From: Glandiceps talaboti
Lineage: Eukaryota; Hemichordata; Enteropneusta; Spengelidae
Direction of reading: 5' to 3'
DNA: 64,000 nucleotides
NCBI RefSeq assembly: GCF_964340395.1
Contig: NC_135549.1
Location: forward strand, 4,571,501 to 4,635,500
Below, piece after piece: positions 46,946 through 60,876 of the stretch; position 1 is the first letter of the stretch, and each line of letters opens with the position of its first letter. The notes beneath the pieces were generated by a model. The model made no database searches, was not told the DNA's origin, and saw nothing but the letters and a program-made list of their open reading frames with translations. The translations under genes and the position numbers were made by a program.

Positions 46946-49900
46946 CATTGCTTTGATTTCAGTATTCATTTGCTTTATAGATTTTGTGTTTGACTGTTGA
47001 ATCTGCCCACTTGTACTTAAAGGAATAATATCTTGCCGTCTGTTAATAGGCCGGGTAGACATCTCATCATTCTAGCACACAAATCTTTTAACCTACATAT
47101 TTATCTGTTAGAATGAATTGTACAATTATCGTTTCGATGATGAAAACATCATTTACAAACAGTAAAAAAGTGTCACTATTTAATGAACGAAACAATTTTG
47201 AATATTTAACATTTTGACTTTAATAAAGATATCACATTCTGTATGAAGTGAACTTAATGTTAATGGCGACAGCTGGAGGCACAATTAAATGACAGGTATA
47301 TCACATGCTTTTAAGCACTCGGAATACATGTCAATATCTTGGCTTTCAAGAATGGCTTCCATATACGATGTTTGTCAAAAAAGCAGCGTATTTCATCAAA
47401 TGTCCATTATACATCTACGAGAAAACATATTGAAACGTTCATATGTATGTGGTTTTGTGCCAATCTGATGGAAACATGGCGTGCATTCACCGTACTTTTT
47501 ATATGTTCATCGCATTTCAAATGAAGCAACAGGTTTCAATAATGAACTAAGGTGGATGCAATGAACATTTATATTTTGCATAACATATATCAACTGTGAC
47601 AATCAAAGGTCAGCTGCACTTAAAACTAACACGTTTAAATTGGATTTCTTTGTACCCTTGTAACACAGTTTTCCAGGCCGGTGTTTGATACACATGAAAT
47701 GGATAAGGGGAAGGTGTATAGCAGTAATAATTAAAATAGTATTAAATAATAAACTTTATATTCAGTATATATTGATGTCTTTGGGCCTGTGTGTGTAACC
47801 AGTCCTAAATTTAACCCTAATTGACAGTTTGCTTTTGGGTTTGTGTAATTACATTTACTGCCATTTATTAAGTTAAAACATTTGAAATAAGATCTTCAAA
47901 TGTGATCAACTCATATCTATTGTCAGAATGTGTTGATTCCCTTTTATAGATAAATCCATCAGTATATTATCACACTTGCTCGTGTAACGTTATATTAGGT
48001 ACTGCTACATTGACAGAAGCTGTCTCCATCTTATAAATTCTATTAGCCAAATTAGGTAAACCTTAAAACAAAATCAGTCATCCTTACTGCCATCTCATCT
48101 CTCGGTGACATGTGGTGAAGTCAAACGGATTTAGCGATTTTTTTTTATCATTCTCTACAATAGGGATACGTCGGGTCTCCATCGTCATTGTAAAGGTCAA
48201 ACTGTATGGCGGTGTATTTATGTTATTGCAATTGTAGAAAGACGAGGATAATCTGTCAAATTTCATTATTTCTCTTTATGAGAGCACTTAATACTTACTT
48301 TCGTTACTGGAGGCAAATGATGCACAGACACGAAACACACTTTGTGGATATTGCCAATCGCTTTAAGCGTTAAGCATTCATTTGTCAAATTGTAATATTG
48401 GCTGGACAAGAAATAAAGCATACGACAGAAGGAATATGTGATTGTCGTGTCATTTGTATGCCATCATATTTTAAACTGGTAATGAGATACTATGTATACA
48501 TCATATATACTAACATAAATGACGGTTTTGTGACTTGTAATTATAGATCATTCACATCCAGGAGTGTGTACTCATGAACACATTGGCAACCACAGTGAAT
48601 TTCCCTCTTTACGTTCACAATCTATCACAACGAGCTGCAGCTGACACGGTGAATCAAAACTCCAACCTTTAATAGCACCTTTATAATTGTCAATTCGTCA
48701 TCAGAAATCCCACCGGAATATGTTACTATATGATATGTCAAGTTTGGTGACCATTGCATCGTTTTAAATGAACGGCGACAGCTGTGTTACCAAGGGGCAA
48801 AACGAGTTCAGTAAAGGCTATCCTGCTAGCAATACACATTTGAGAACGAAAACCTTCCCAAAGGCTGCCAATCAGGACGGCCAGTGACAGTATGATTTTC
48901 CTGGCGGAGATAAAATGAAAGCACAGTGAACTGAGGAGGTAATTAAGATTAGTTACATATTGCTTTCAAGTTTATTTCAGCTTATATGTTGTGTGTTGAC
49001 TGACTATTCGTCTGATTAGAAACGTCATACCACTCAAACTAAGTTAAATGCATTTCAATTACACTAGAGCTGCTCCATTTCACTTCGAATTTATATTTTA
49101 ATGGTGAAGTTTATAAAAGATATTGGCTATGTATGTCATCAGGCATTTTGACTTTATTTGCATTTCTATGAAGATGGAAAATGTATTCTTACAGGAAAAA
49201 TCCAGAGAGAGTTAACTCACTCTAGTCGTGCATATGGTATCAAATAAGGAGAATACACGTCTACGTGTTTTAGTTTGAATGCTATTACGGTCTCAACTTG
49301 ATATTTTCGATTAAAAAAAATACAATCTACGCAATGTACGAGAAAGAAGAACTAAAAGCCTTGCTGTCATTTATATTTTGCTTTCGACTCAAATCAATAG
49401 AATCTGATCCATATTGTCAATCCCAATTTTTCTTGTCCACACTAGGACATGTGCACATATTCAAATAAATCAGAATGCGCTTTGTGTAAAAATATCTATG
49501 AATATTTCATGCAGAGAGTTCCAATCTTTACACCGTATATCCCTTCTGATGATATAGTATATATTCTTAGTAAACACGAAAGAACTCAAACAACCAAACA
49601 AACGAACGAACGAACGAACAAACGTCGAATTATAAACAATCTACTCATATTTTTAACACGTGGAGAAATATAACATTACGTCACACAGGCTGTAAGATAA
49701 GATAAATGAGAAAACCGGTAATTTCATAATAAGAATGGTACAGAAAGTTAGGGATTCTTTTTTTAGACGATGGCTCATAGATACGTGTACAGTATCGACA
49801 ACAAGAATTACTGTTATGAGGTCACCATGACGTTTAAGCTGTTAACAAAAGTCAATATATCTCATATTAAGTGGTTCTTTGTGTTATTATTTATAGAGGC

Positions 49901-52900
49901 AAGTCCTAGTTCGTTTCAGAGTGTTGCAATTAAATAAACCACGTGTTAAATATTTGAAATACGTTGTACCATGCATGCTACTAAATAATTATATTTCGTT
50001 CGGAAAGAAAATAAATAAAAATCACTGATCTGTTTCAGCAATTGCCTTGAGAGTTTGTAGCTTGTAGCTGGCGGAAGAAACTGGGTTGGATTATTCCATT
50101 TATTTTAGAGGGATGTTGAGACCTTGTCCTTTTGAAATAGTTTGAGCGAAATTAAGGTAGAAAAGTTAATGCTTGGTAGTGTCAAGTCCATTTATACGCG
50201 ATCGCAACTGCTGTGTTTGGAGATATTCGTTTTATTCAGGATTCTGTCCACAAGGACTCTTCGTCTGTTTACTTATATAAAGGCATCGAATTGGACGGAC
50301 AATCATCAAATTCCAATATATGTTTTTTCAGATGGTCACCAGACTGAATGAAGAGTTTGAGTTCTGGCACCAATTAACGGTGTAAGTCGACGGAATTTTT
50401 AAAACAGAAGCGGATAACTGTGCCGACTTCTCAAGACAAGTCCGGTGGAAATTTTAATTCGATGAAATAGCTAGAGCATGAAGGATACAAGAGGGAGACA
50501 ACAGGTAAATGCCATACTTATTTGATCAATATAAGAAAAACACACAACACTTGTTTTGGAATGTAAATAACGTGTTTCTGATTGACTTGCAATTCAGTGC
50601 GTTGCGTGAGAGAAGTGATGAGAGGGTACATCTAGTCAGTAAGACATGGGCATCAAGATAATCCGAGCTGATGAATTTTTGAAAAACTCATTGTGAAGTA
50701 CTGAGGCATGACAAGCATAAATGCTTCTTTAGAAGGAAAGTAGTGTTCTTCTAATGTTCAGACGTACATATGGGAAATTGGCAAGGACAGTATTTGCAAA
50801 TTACATTTGGATATTGGCAATCGATATTACTGATCCGTGTGTGACGTAGAGAAAGTGTACAATAAATACGGCTCCTAACCCTTTAGCTTGCATATTTGAA
50901 GTGGAAAGCAGAAACATGGGCAAATTCATTAAAACGAATTCATAAAAATTCGCATCTAATTCAATTATTTCGATGCATTCACAGGTAGCCTCAGGTGCTG
51001 TCACGTTATCATGATATTGGCCGTTTGTAAATATCAGAGTGTGCCGTGATCGTGTTGTAAATGAAACACTTTTATTTCGTCATAAGATAAATATCTACCG
51101 GTTGTAGAAACATCTGACATATGTTGCTGCTGAAATAAACTTGTTCAGTAATATTGATTTGCATTTTTCCCCCAACAAATTTTTAGGTTATCGTGTGAAA
51201 TGTTTCTATTAACCATTATACTAAGGGTAGGGATACGAAGAGAAGGAAACCCAGTTCCTTAAAATTTACAAGTAGTCCATGCATTGAAGGGAATATTAAA
51301 TTTCTACTTATTCGGTCTGTTTTAAAAGAAGTCACCTGAAAGAGTCGTTCACTCCGGTACAGTACGGACAAACAAAGCATTCAATAGCGGTAACATAAAG
51401 GATGAACGTCGAAAGAAAATTATGCACCTTTCTATTCACATTCGTGTTATCCGAGATGTAGCTACTCGCAGGTCATCAACTTTGTAATACATAAATAGTT
51501 AGACTCAACCTCCATTTGCTTCACAACATATCTGCTAATAGATATCGGAAATTAAAACGCGGGTTTTCAATTCCATTCATAAAATTGTCCTTGTTTCTCA
51601 ATTCAGAGTAATACAATTCCAATTTGAAGCAAATAAACATCTTTTGTACAGTTGAATCGATCATCCTGACAGGGTGAAATCTGAATTGTCTGTTTGTTTG
51701 TTCGAAGTATCGTTTTCTCATATCTCCACCTCCAGTAAATCCTCAGATGCATCGATGCTCTTTACCTGAAATATATCATGCTTCAATTATAGGATTGACT
51801 TTCAGATAACCCGCTCCCGATGAGATCATCTTATCCGATGCAGCTTCAAGTGATTTTCTAAACGGATTACATTTTGGCCACCCTCCAAAGACCAAGTCGA
51901 CGAATGATACGTTAATATATCATGGTGAGATTAATGTGCCTGCTCTTAATCACCCTTTCGTCAAACCAATCATTGGGAAGGTAAGACCATTTTTTTCGCT
52001 TACGCTGACCCTCACTGAACTGCTTACATTGATCTCCATTTTATCTTGCCACAAGCGTATTCCTTATACCTCGTATCAGTAGTAAGACGTAATTACAGAT
52101 TGAACCTTTGACAATCGACACTGAAATTTAATTTGGGTTGGTCTATATTTTACACGTTTAGCATCCACTTCTGTTTTGCTAAGTGTTTGTAAGACTCCGT
52201 GTCATTACAGGCTGTTGCTTCGTAGACTATACATTCACTACTTGTAGGCCAAGATGAAGGATAATCACTTTAATTCATGTAATTCTAGCTTCTCAAAGTC
52301 GATGAGTACTGAAAGAAGCGGACTAAGGTTTCAACACAACATAACTACGTGTTGAAGCCTGTCAACCCGACACTGTTATATCGTTATTTTGTTGAGATAC
52401 AAACATTTACCAATATTGTTACATTTCATGGTCAGGTTCGACAACAAATTTACTAATCAGAAGACAAATTTGCTACATTTTATTTTCTTGAGGTTTCATT
52501 ATCTTATCAGATCATCGCTAGATTATTTACAATATTATAACAAAGTCTTGTACTTTAATGAATATTCACAGCATTACAAACACCAGTGCTCTAATTACAA
52601 CAAATTATTTATAGTCTAAGAATCTGCTCTAATAGTAGTATTCATTATCATGAAAATGGAGCTAGCAATCTTACTGAGATTATATGTCGAGCCAAACAAT
52701 TCAATGTACCAATATTAGCCTAAGAATCGTGGCGAATCAGACGACTTTCTGTTTCACGTTCACTTGCTTCAACTGTGCATGCAACAGTAATGTGTAATTA
52801 TTGGTTCATTTTCTGAATCACTCAAATAAGAAGCCATAATATATAGCGGGTTTAATATAGTTTGAACGATTGTGTACCAATAACTACTCGTTAAATATAA

Positions 52901-53210
52901 GATCAGAATGACCTTGAAAGCTGAAATATGCTATTTATTAGAGACTTGACAAGGCCAAAGAGATGGGAACGATTAATTGGCGATATTACAAGCACGTTTC
53001 TGCCTATATGGTTCCAACATGTACGGTGAGAAAATAAATCAATGGAGTAGTGGACAACTCAACAGCTAGCAACGATATGGCGGGTTCGGTTTATGATATT
53101 AATCAATATTATACTTGTCAAGTAGCTGGTTCGATGCAATCGATGAAATACGGAAGACAAGAAAGAAAAAAGAGAATAGGTGAACAATATGTTAATCCAT
53201 ATCTGCATTT
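46946..53210. other. Intergenic or intronic DNA without recognised genes
   Basis: About 6.3 kb searched in all frames. ORFs stay under 75 codons and none resembles a known family. A short AACG run is at 49600-49625. A candidate donor (GACAACAG|GTAAAT) at about 50504, after an ATG at 50478, is isolated and unconvincing. The composition is slightly richer in CpG-containing words than the left half. Confidence 0.45.
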
Positions 53211-53213
53211 ATG

Positions 53214-53244
<31 letters not shown>

Positions 53245-53262
53245 TGTATGTATGTATGTATG

Positions 53263-53292
<30 letters not shown>
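53214..53292. repeat. (ATGT)n microsatellite
   Basis: About 19 uninterrupted tetramers. Confidence 0.97.
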
Positions 53293-53293
<1 letters not shown>

Positions 53294-53307
53294 TGGAATA
53301 GAAAGGC

Positions 53308-53460
53308 AGGTCTAGTGGCCATATGGATGGGGATTGGGTATTTTTTTGGATTTCTAATTTATATAAAATAATTTTATCATGGCGGCCTTCCGAAAAATGT
53401 ATACAAAAATGTGATAGTGTAGGTACAATAACAAACATTTTTAGACATTTACCAGTCTTT
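53308..53460. mobile_element. Partial copy of the TTAA-ended MITE
   Basis: GTGGCCATATGGAT.GGGATT, TTTTTGGATTT.TAATTTAT and TTATCATGGC match the left arm of the element at 55594, with a further match to its centre (GTACAATAACA, CAGTCTTT). The right arm is missing. Confidence 0.7.
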
Positions 53461-53524
53461 TGTACTATATGTTAGATGTATTGTGGGATGTCCATTAGGT
53501 ACTCACTTTTAAATAATTTACATA

Positions 53525-53632
53525 AGACCAAATAAAAAAAAGTTGTTTGGTTCCGGTTACCCGACCACTCTTAGTTTTCACGCCGACCCTAAACTTTTAA
53601 CAATTTTCTTTTACGCTTAACATGAGATTGAA
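53525..53632 (-). repeat. Dispersed repeat family, copy 3 (fragment)
   Basis: In reverse it reads AAAAGTTTAGGGTCGGCGTG, then TGGTCGGGTAACCGGAACC, the 3' part of the family at 36.7 and 43.7 kb. Confidence 0.7.
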
Positions 53633-53639
53633 AAGACAT

Positions 53640-55590
53640 AAATACACTCAGTGCGCCTATCCTCTATCGCGTGACTACATCTACAAATGTACCCATATTT
53701 GCATACTCGCGTCAAGGGTAATTTAGAATTAAAAACAAAAACAAGGACGGTCGCCATTTTATATTCCACAAGAGTATTTGGTGGTGTAGCCAAGTTCAGA
53801 TACGTCCACATAATGGAACCTGTATCCACGTATTACCGAATCTTGTATGGTGAATCATCTTGACTCATGGTATGGCGAAAACACATTCTTGTGTCAATGT
53901 TTGAATGTGAATGTGAAGAAGGGAAGTAAGGAAACGTTGTTGTGAAGTTTACTCTCTTTTAAAACAAATAAGTGGTGCTTATAAAAACTGCCTTGTTTGC
54001 TGATCAATATACACCCTGCGGTGAATTCAATAACGTTATTGTAAATTAAAGCTAACCCTTACCTTATCCTATTAGTATTACACAACTAACCATTTTTAAA
54101 TACTATATACACAAATACTAAATGGTTGAATTTCTTATTTATGAGAATAGTGCACACGACCAGTGTATATGTGGAAAATACTGATGGGGAGGGCAGGGGA
54201 GGGGATATCCCCCTCTCACAGTAGAAATGTTTGACAATTGAAATTACCGTTGTTTTCACGGCACAACAATGTTTTCCAAAGTGACCCCCACTTCAAGTGT
54301 TGTTTTTCAAAATGATCCTCACCACCAAAAATACCGCTCCAGTCGGTTAAAAATGACCGGTCACTAAGACAGTCAAACAAATTTTGGAAACGAACCCTAA
54401 CTTTTCATTTGAAACTAATTATTAACTCTGAGTCCATGAACATTCATTCTCGCAGTTTGTTTATTCTTATCCTTTTGGTGCGTGGGCAAAAGACGACATG
54501 CTACTTAATGATACAATGCCCTAGTATATCCCTTTCCTCTCCCCATCCCCTCAGATAATGAAACTTTTCAAAGAAATCACCACCACTAGGCTGACAAGAT
54601 ACGAAAGTGAACCGAGTGACCGTCCTCCTAGCGCCTACGTTTATACATTCTCTGCATGTATTTATTGCCATTCGCTCTAAAACTGCAGAGGTAATTAATG
54701 GATGAGGAGTTGATATAATGAATAGCCACTTTGTCAGTGCCAGCAGTTATTTAAAGCACAATGAAGAATTAATAGATATGCTCACCAGGTTGTTAACCTC
54801 AATATCAACATAAAAATCACGCGCATACCGTTTTCAACCTTAAAAGTTACGAACGTAAACGGTGTTCACAGCAATATTTCATTGTACGCTGCGTAGATCA
54901 CCGTGACTGTCGATTCGATCGGTAGTCTGACTGCCTTCTTCTGTTGCCCGGAGACAGTAATTGATCTTTCATCTACGGTTGAAGAAATCTGAGACCGTGC
55001 TTGGTAGTGAAGGGTTATGGTTTTTGAAATCATTAAACCTTCACCAAAGGAATACAGACATAGTATACTGTCATGCTGAGGCGACAATCCTTGACATGAA
55101 GACCTATCGCGTGACAAAAGAATCAATGGAACTGCTCGCAATTTTAATATTTATAAATGACACCTTATAATTAAATCGCTTTGCGACGAAAGCAGCCAAA
55201 CGCAATCTATTACTTTGGGATACAGTGGAAATGAGAAGAAAGAAACTTTTTGATTTACAAAAAGTAATGACAGTATTAAATGTTTTGGCTTGGGTGATCA
55301 ATGCCCGCTTCTATTCCACCCTTCAACTGAACAAATAAGAAGTACTACCATACATTCATGTTTACGTTCTCTATGTCTGACTCAATTCTCCGTCCACAAT
55401 ATTACATCTCCTTTGCAATACCTTCTTCCAAGTAGAAGAGTATTTGAAGAGTATGTAGTCCAAGATTAAGAACGCGATTTGAATAATGCTGAGGATTAGT
55501 TCTCGCAGTGTCGTTTGTTTCATGCCTTCAGGTTCTATTTACATTTATAAACCAACACGAGTGGGTCATTAGGCATGGCACTCCCTGCTT
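53640..55590. other. No gene seen
   Basis: No recognisable exon, RNA gene or repeat. Confidence 0.4.
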
Positions 55591-55593
55591 ATT

Positions 55594-55925
55594 AAAGTGG
55601 CCATATGGATTAGGATTGGGTATTTATTTTGGATTTTTAATTTATAAAACAAATTTATCATGGCTTTCAACTTGAAAAATCAATGTGAAACAGCAAAGAC
55701 CAAGTCTGTGTTTGTAACTCAAAGCATTGCAAAAATCTGAAAAATGTGTAAAACACTTTGTTATTGTACGTACAATAACACACAATTTACACACACTTAT
55801 CAGTCTTTGCATTTTATTGAGATACAAAACAGGACTTGGCATTTCAAGTAGGAAGCCATGATAAAATTGTTTTTATAAAATCCAAAATAAATACCCCAAT
55901 TCTCATCCATGTAGCCACTTTAACA
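55594..55925. mobile_element. MITE with ~80-bp inverted repeats and TTAA ends
   Basis: The left end TTAAAGTGGCCATATGGAT and the right end (inverted) TTAAAGTGGCTACATGGAT continue as matching arms through GGGTATTTATTTTGG and TTTATCATGGCTT. A ~170-bp centre has no ORF. TTAA at both tips could be a piggyBac-type target duplication, or a TA duplication plus TIR; sequence alone does not settle it. Confidence 0.85.
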
Positions 55926-56810
55926 ATAACATTTAAATAAAGCCGACATTGTCTACGATGGTACACTCATTTCGATGCAGTTCACAAGCCTGTAACTTGA
56001 AGCAACGTTACATCAATTCACCAAGTTGCCATGTTTACCTACATTTAGGGATGCTACAACGGATTATCATCGTGACTCATTTTGCACGTTCCCCAATGAC
56101 TCGCCTATAATCCTGTGTTCAAGATTTGAACCAGTGTCAATGAAAACACCTATTTCTAGTTCGAACATCTGACGACTGTTCATGTTGTCGGCTCCTTTAT
56201 CCAAAGTATGATCTATATTCATTGGCTTCTCATTATCCATCGGAATAGTTCAATATTACACAAAAATATTATATTATATTCAGATTCACATTCATGAAAT
56301 AATGATACAATGGGTGAAATTGGTGAATCCGTATTCATGGGCAATGCAATCATGAAGTAATAGAGAATATGTGTGTGAACTCTACATTCAATAGCTGCTA
56401 GTTGTTTTGAAAATGCCGACAAGTCTGCTGACAAAAGTGAACTGACAGAGAAACTTGCCTAACGTATCTTTTAGCGAACAAGTATCCGAGAAAGCAATTC
56501 ACCTACATCATGAAATCAATTGATCCGTTTCGAAGTTGTCAGCAAAATTAGACAGTTAGTTCTACAAAAAAATCAGAGTTGAAAGGTCATCTGTCAGTAC
56601 TGTTGTATTTTTTCCACCTGACGAAGAGACACTACAGAATGTGCCTTCAGTTGTTTAATGGATAGAGCTCATAGGACTGACAACATCTCTACAAATAAAA
56701 TCCCACCGGAATCAGTTCCACTCGATCCAGTCTAGACAGTATATGCCCATAAAGAATTGCAACACTTCATGACAAGGGCAATTTACAACGATTCGTAGTT
56801 GGCGTTACAA
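55926..56810. other. No gene seen
   Basis: No recognisable exon or repeat. Confidence 0.4.
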
Positions 56811-56816
56811 ACAAGA

Positions 56817-56851
<35 letters not shown>

Positions 56852-56978
56852 CACCACATACACGCACACACGCGCATACACATACATACATACATACATA
56901 CATACATACATACATACATACGTACATACGCACACACACACATACACACCCCTACCTACCTACCTACCTACCTACCTA
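56817..56978. repeat. Compound microsatellite (CA)n-(CATA)n-(CA)n-(CCTA)n
   Basis: Four simple-sequence blocks in a row over about 160 bp. Confidence 0.97.
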
Positions 56979-57640
56979 CATTTCGAAGTTTATAAAGTTT
57001 TACAAAATTCTGTTTACAAACAAAGATTGCGTGTGTACCCGTGCTTACGTGCAAGACGGCGCTCCTTAAATTAATAATTGCCTAACCAGTTTCCCCATAA
57101 TGGTTATGTAACAAAACACGTTCTATACTAGAGCTTGGTTGGCTGGTTTTGATTCCAATTCTTGTGTCAAGACATGGCACACATATCCACTGTACCATGC
57201 CACAGGATTCTTTCCGTCCCTGCGTTACTCAAATGATTGAAAACGTTATTCATTGCACTATATTGTGTTGTGTTTTGAATGACATGTTGCATAAATAAAA
57301 TGTCAAGGGAAAGGTTCCTGTATGTTATTACATCGATTTGCCAGTACATACCATTCGATTGTACAAATTAAAAACTTAGTCCTTCAAAGACTATCAACCA
57401 CTCATCTATGAATCGTTCACGACATGCTGTAACCATTCTGAAGTTTTATTATGTCGTTTCTTTGCTGAGAGGGTCAGATATGTGATTATTATGTCTGTCA
57501 TTCCCTCCAAATCAATCAGCGTCAACGATAAGTTTCACTATTGCCGATGGACAAAATATGAAAAGGTTCACCTTTAATGACAAACAAGTGAAAAGGTTGA
57601 TAAAAAGACATATTTACCTTAATTACGCTGAAGATGGTGG
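56979..57640. other. No gene seen
   Basis: No coding or RNA feature recognised. Confidence 0.4.
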
Positions 57641-57708
57641 TAAGGTGAAAATGATAATGATAATAATGGTGGTAAGAAGAGTGTTGATGATAATGATGAT
57701 GATGATGT

Positions 57709-57739
<31 letters not shown>

Positions 57740-57786
57740 ATTGATGGTGGTGGTGGTGGGGCTGTTGCTGCTGATGATGGTGATGT
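57641..57786. repeat. (GAT)n / (GGT)n microsatellite
   Basis: GAT and ATGATG units with a GGT run at about 57747-57760. The poly-Met and poly-His ORFs are artefacts. Confidence 0.95.
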
Positions 57787-58645
57787 AGACGGGTTTTGCG
57801 TTGAGACTTACAAATTCTTAAGAGAGGGTGAGAGTTCTGATAGAAAATGGTGAAAAGGGCGGAAAACAAGGTAATTATATGTCTACAAAATATCAGCAGT
57901 GAAAACGTATAAAAAGGTGAATACTATACATGTACTAGAAAACAAAATTAGTTGTGATGTGTAAACAGTTACAATATTTTGTCCAATCTTTCTTCATCTT
58001 TATACCAAACATTGTCATTACTGTAACACCATTGAGTACCCCATGCTTTCACTTGTGTGCCTTTCGCCTTTCTACCCTTGCTACCCAATCCACCGAAGAA
58101 AGCAAAGCCTTCAGCCAGAAACGTGCCATGCTCCTCTTCACTCACATAACGTCAACAGCAAAAATGTCAATACACATCGCCAGAAGGAATACAATTGACA
58201 ACACAACTCAGTTCGACCCATCGGAAATATTTAAAACGCGTATACGAGCAAGAGTACATTTAGAATTTGAACATTATAGACTAAAACAATGTACATATTT
58301 TTTTTTATCAATTTGGGCCATCAATGACGCTGTACGCCGTATAGTCGACGGACAAATCCGTTTCAATTTTTAGACTACAAACAGTATAAACTCCAGTATT
58401 AAATATACCATCTGTACGTTCTAATCACATAACGCACTGTTTTAATATAAATTTCAACCACCAATTGTCACTGTATTTCAGAATCTGAACTTGAATACCT
58501 TGCAACTTGTCGAACTCGATGTAGATATCAATCTTGATACGGTACAACAGTATTGGATCGAACCTCGATCTTTACCACGTTTTGTATACATTTTAGTATT
58601 TTGTGTACATACGACTGTCACAATAAGCATTAAAGTTCCTTTGAA

Positions 58646-58672
58646 AGATGAGGATGATGATGATGGTGGTGG

Positions 58673-58720
<48 letters not shown>

Positions 58721-58735
58721 CGACGAAGACGTCAG
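58646..58735. repeat. (GAT)n microsatellite
   Basis: Near-perfect GAT array giving a spurious poly-Asp ORF. It lies 1 kb from another GAT array in the same orientation. Confidence 0.95.
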
Positions 58736-60876
58736 TGGTGGTGTGGTGGTGACAATGGGTGTGGTGGTGGAAGTGGTGTCAAAGATTGTAAGCTTATTTA
58801 CTTTTCATGTCCTTGTAATACCATTGCGTACTTATTGCATACCATGCAGATTAATAAAATAATTAGCAGGAGAAGAACATACCATAGCTTGCCATATCAC
58901 GGACTCTTATGTTATCAAGACCTATACAATAGCTTGATGATTGACAATATCTTGGTGATTGACGGTAAATGATGAAAGACAAGGATGATAATGATTGTAC
59001 AAGATTGCTGTAACGAAATCTAAGTACTTATTACCTACTATACATGTACGGAGTACTAGGAGTCAAAGCTAATAATATTTACACGTGATGTACGCCTTGC
59101 TTTGAAGACATAGCCCGACTAGCACTCGAGACAAGAAGAAAAATAAATGAAAAGCTTGATTGCAAATGACAAGTTAAAATCAATAATGTATAAAACATCA
59201 AGTCGCATTAGTCATAATTCTACAGTTTCATGACTCTTTGTCATCCAACTACCTTGCAGTTTCAGATGTAAATGCAAACTATTCACCTATTAGATTTGCA
59301 CCAATTTCAACCGATGTATAAAATTCTATTCACTGGTATATATACAGACAAAATGTTTCTTTCAGTTGCAGTTTCCAATAACTAATTCTTTAAATATGTA
59401 AATACCGTCAGGTATTTGCATAATGCGACATTAAAAAGAGTAATGTGTTCTCGTATGTTCACAAAACAAAATGATAAAAAACAACAGCAAAAAGCCCACA
59501 AATAACCTTTTGATATCTAGATGCTCTATTTGAGATAATCCAAAATGTCGCTAATGCCATTTCCTTGTAAATGCCATTTATCACGAGGCATAGGACACTT
59601 AGTAAATTAGACACGCCAGCCAAAATAATTCTTTTTCTCTAGCTCTATACGCTAAGTACTTCGTAGCCGATTTTGAAATGTAATAACTTAAGCCCAATTT
59701 CCTCCCAAAGTGATATCATTTCCCGATGAAAATGTTGAATAACCCTGTTAAGATAGAAATAATTTGTTCTTCCGGGATGTCTGGTGAAGTACAACACGTA
59801 TAGACTGGAGGAGATTTGTAGCATGTCGGTTTTATAGGTGTGGTTTTTTTTCAAAATAACTTTCTCCCTGTCGTTCTTTTCAGTAGATCATATAAAGCTG
59901 ATTCATTCGCAGAGTTTATAATTCCATTTACCTGTAAATGTCAAAATCGAATTCTTGAATTCTCCAGTCTTCTCTAATTTTATCAGAAATTCGAAGAAGT
60001 TAGCTAGAACACTAATCTTTCATTATATATTATATTCGATATGACGTTTACTTACATTGATAATGTAATCCAATATCACGGAAAATGCATGACTATGCTT
60101 TGTCCATTAAGATTAATTTCAACACCATTTTTTATATATCGGATTGATCATTGAATTATATTGCCTGTTCGGACCTCGATAAAACTAGGAACACAACTGA
60201 CGTTACAAGTCGATATCAAAATGCCTCTCATGATAGCCAGAATGTACTGACTCAATCGACCGAACATAATGTTTCGATTGCCGATTTTTTCCACCTGTCC
60301 CAGAAGTTGATTGCTAATGTTGAATAGTTTTGCGGAGCAGGCCTTTGACTGCTAAAGCTGGCCTAATTACTTGTCTATATATGACATGAGAGTGATCTGT
60401 AAATGTTTCACAGTTTTTTATTTGGTCTTGGATTGTCATTTGCTGGGCTTGTGACAGCAAGTTTTGCAAGGATGTCGAGGGCGTGATACTCTTACGGAGC
60501 TAGCCCATGTCTGAGATATACGTAAATCTGGCATTCGGACTGAGCAGAAGTAGGCCTCAACAATTTGTCAGTGACTCGAATTAGTGCGAATATTTGATCA
60601 CGGTGTACAGGTGATTATTAGGGGTATATTATAGACTTCAAGCAGTATTTGGGTTGTGTCGTCACGGCAGTAGTTTTGTTTTGGGTAGTAATTAGGCCTT
60701 AGTAGGATCGTTACGGTCAAGAACTTGACCTATCAAAGCCGAAGTAGTATATACATTGACGCGGAGACAACAGGTTGAATTTATCCATATTTATCAATTA
60801 GTTATATCGCAAGATGTGCATGCTATTCTATATAATTGGACAATATTGACGTCAGCAATCAAGGATGTGACACCAC
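58736..60876. other. No gene seen
   Basis: AT-rich DNA without recognised coding, RNA or repeat structure. Confidence 0.4.

Noticed and set aside
50478-50504. Short coding exon beginning with ATG and ending at a donor
   Set aside because: Only about nine codons, no promoter or acceptor partner recognised.
57954-58373. 139-codon plus-strand ORF
   Set aside because: No signal peptide, domain or splice signal I recognise, no relatives recalled, and composition like its surroundings. It cannot be excluded but is not supported.
58491-58862. 123-codon ORF with an acidic run
   Set aside because: The poly-Asp stretch is a GAT microsatellite and the rest is unremarkable.
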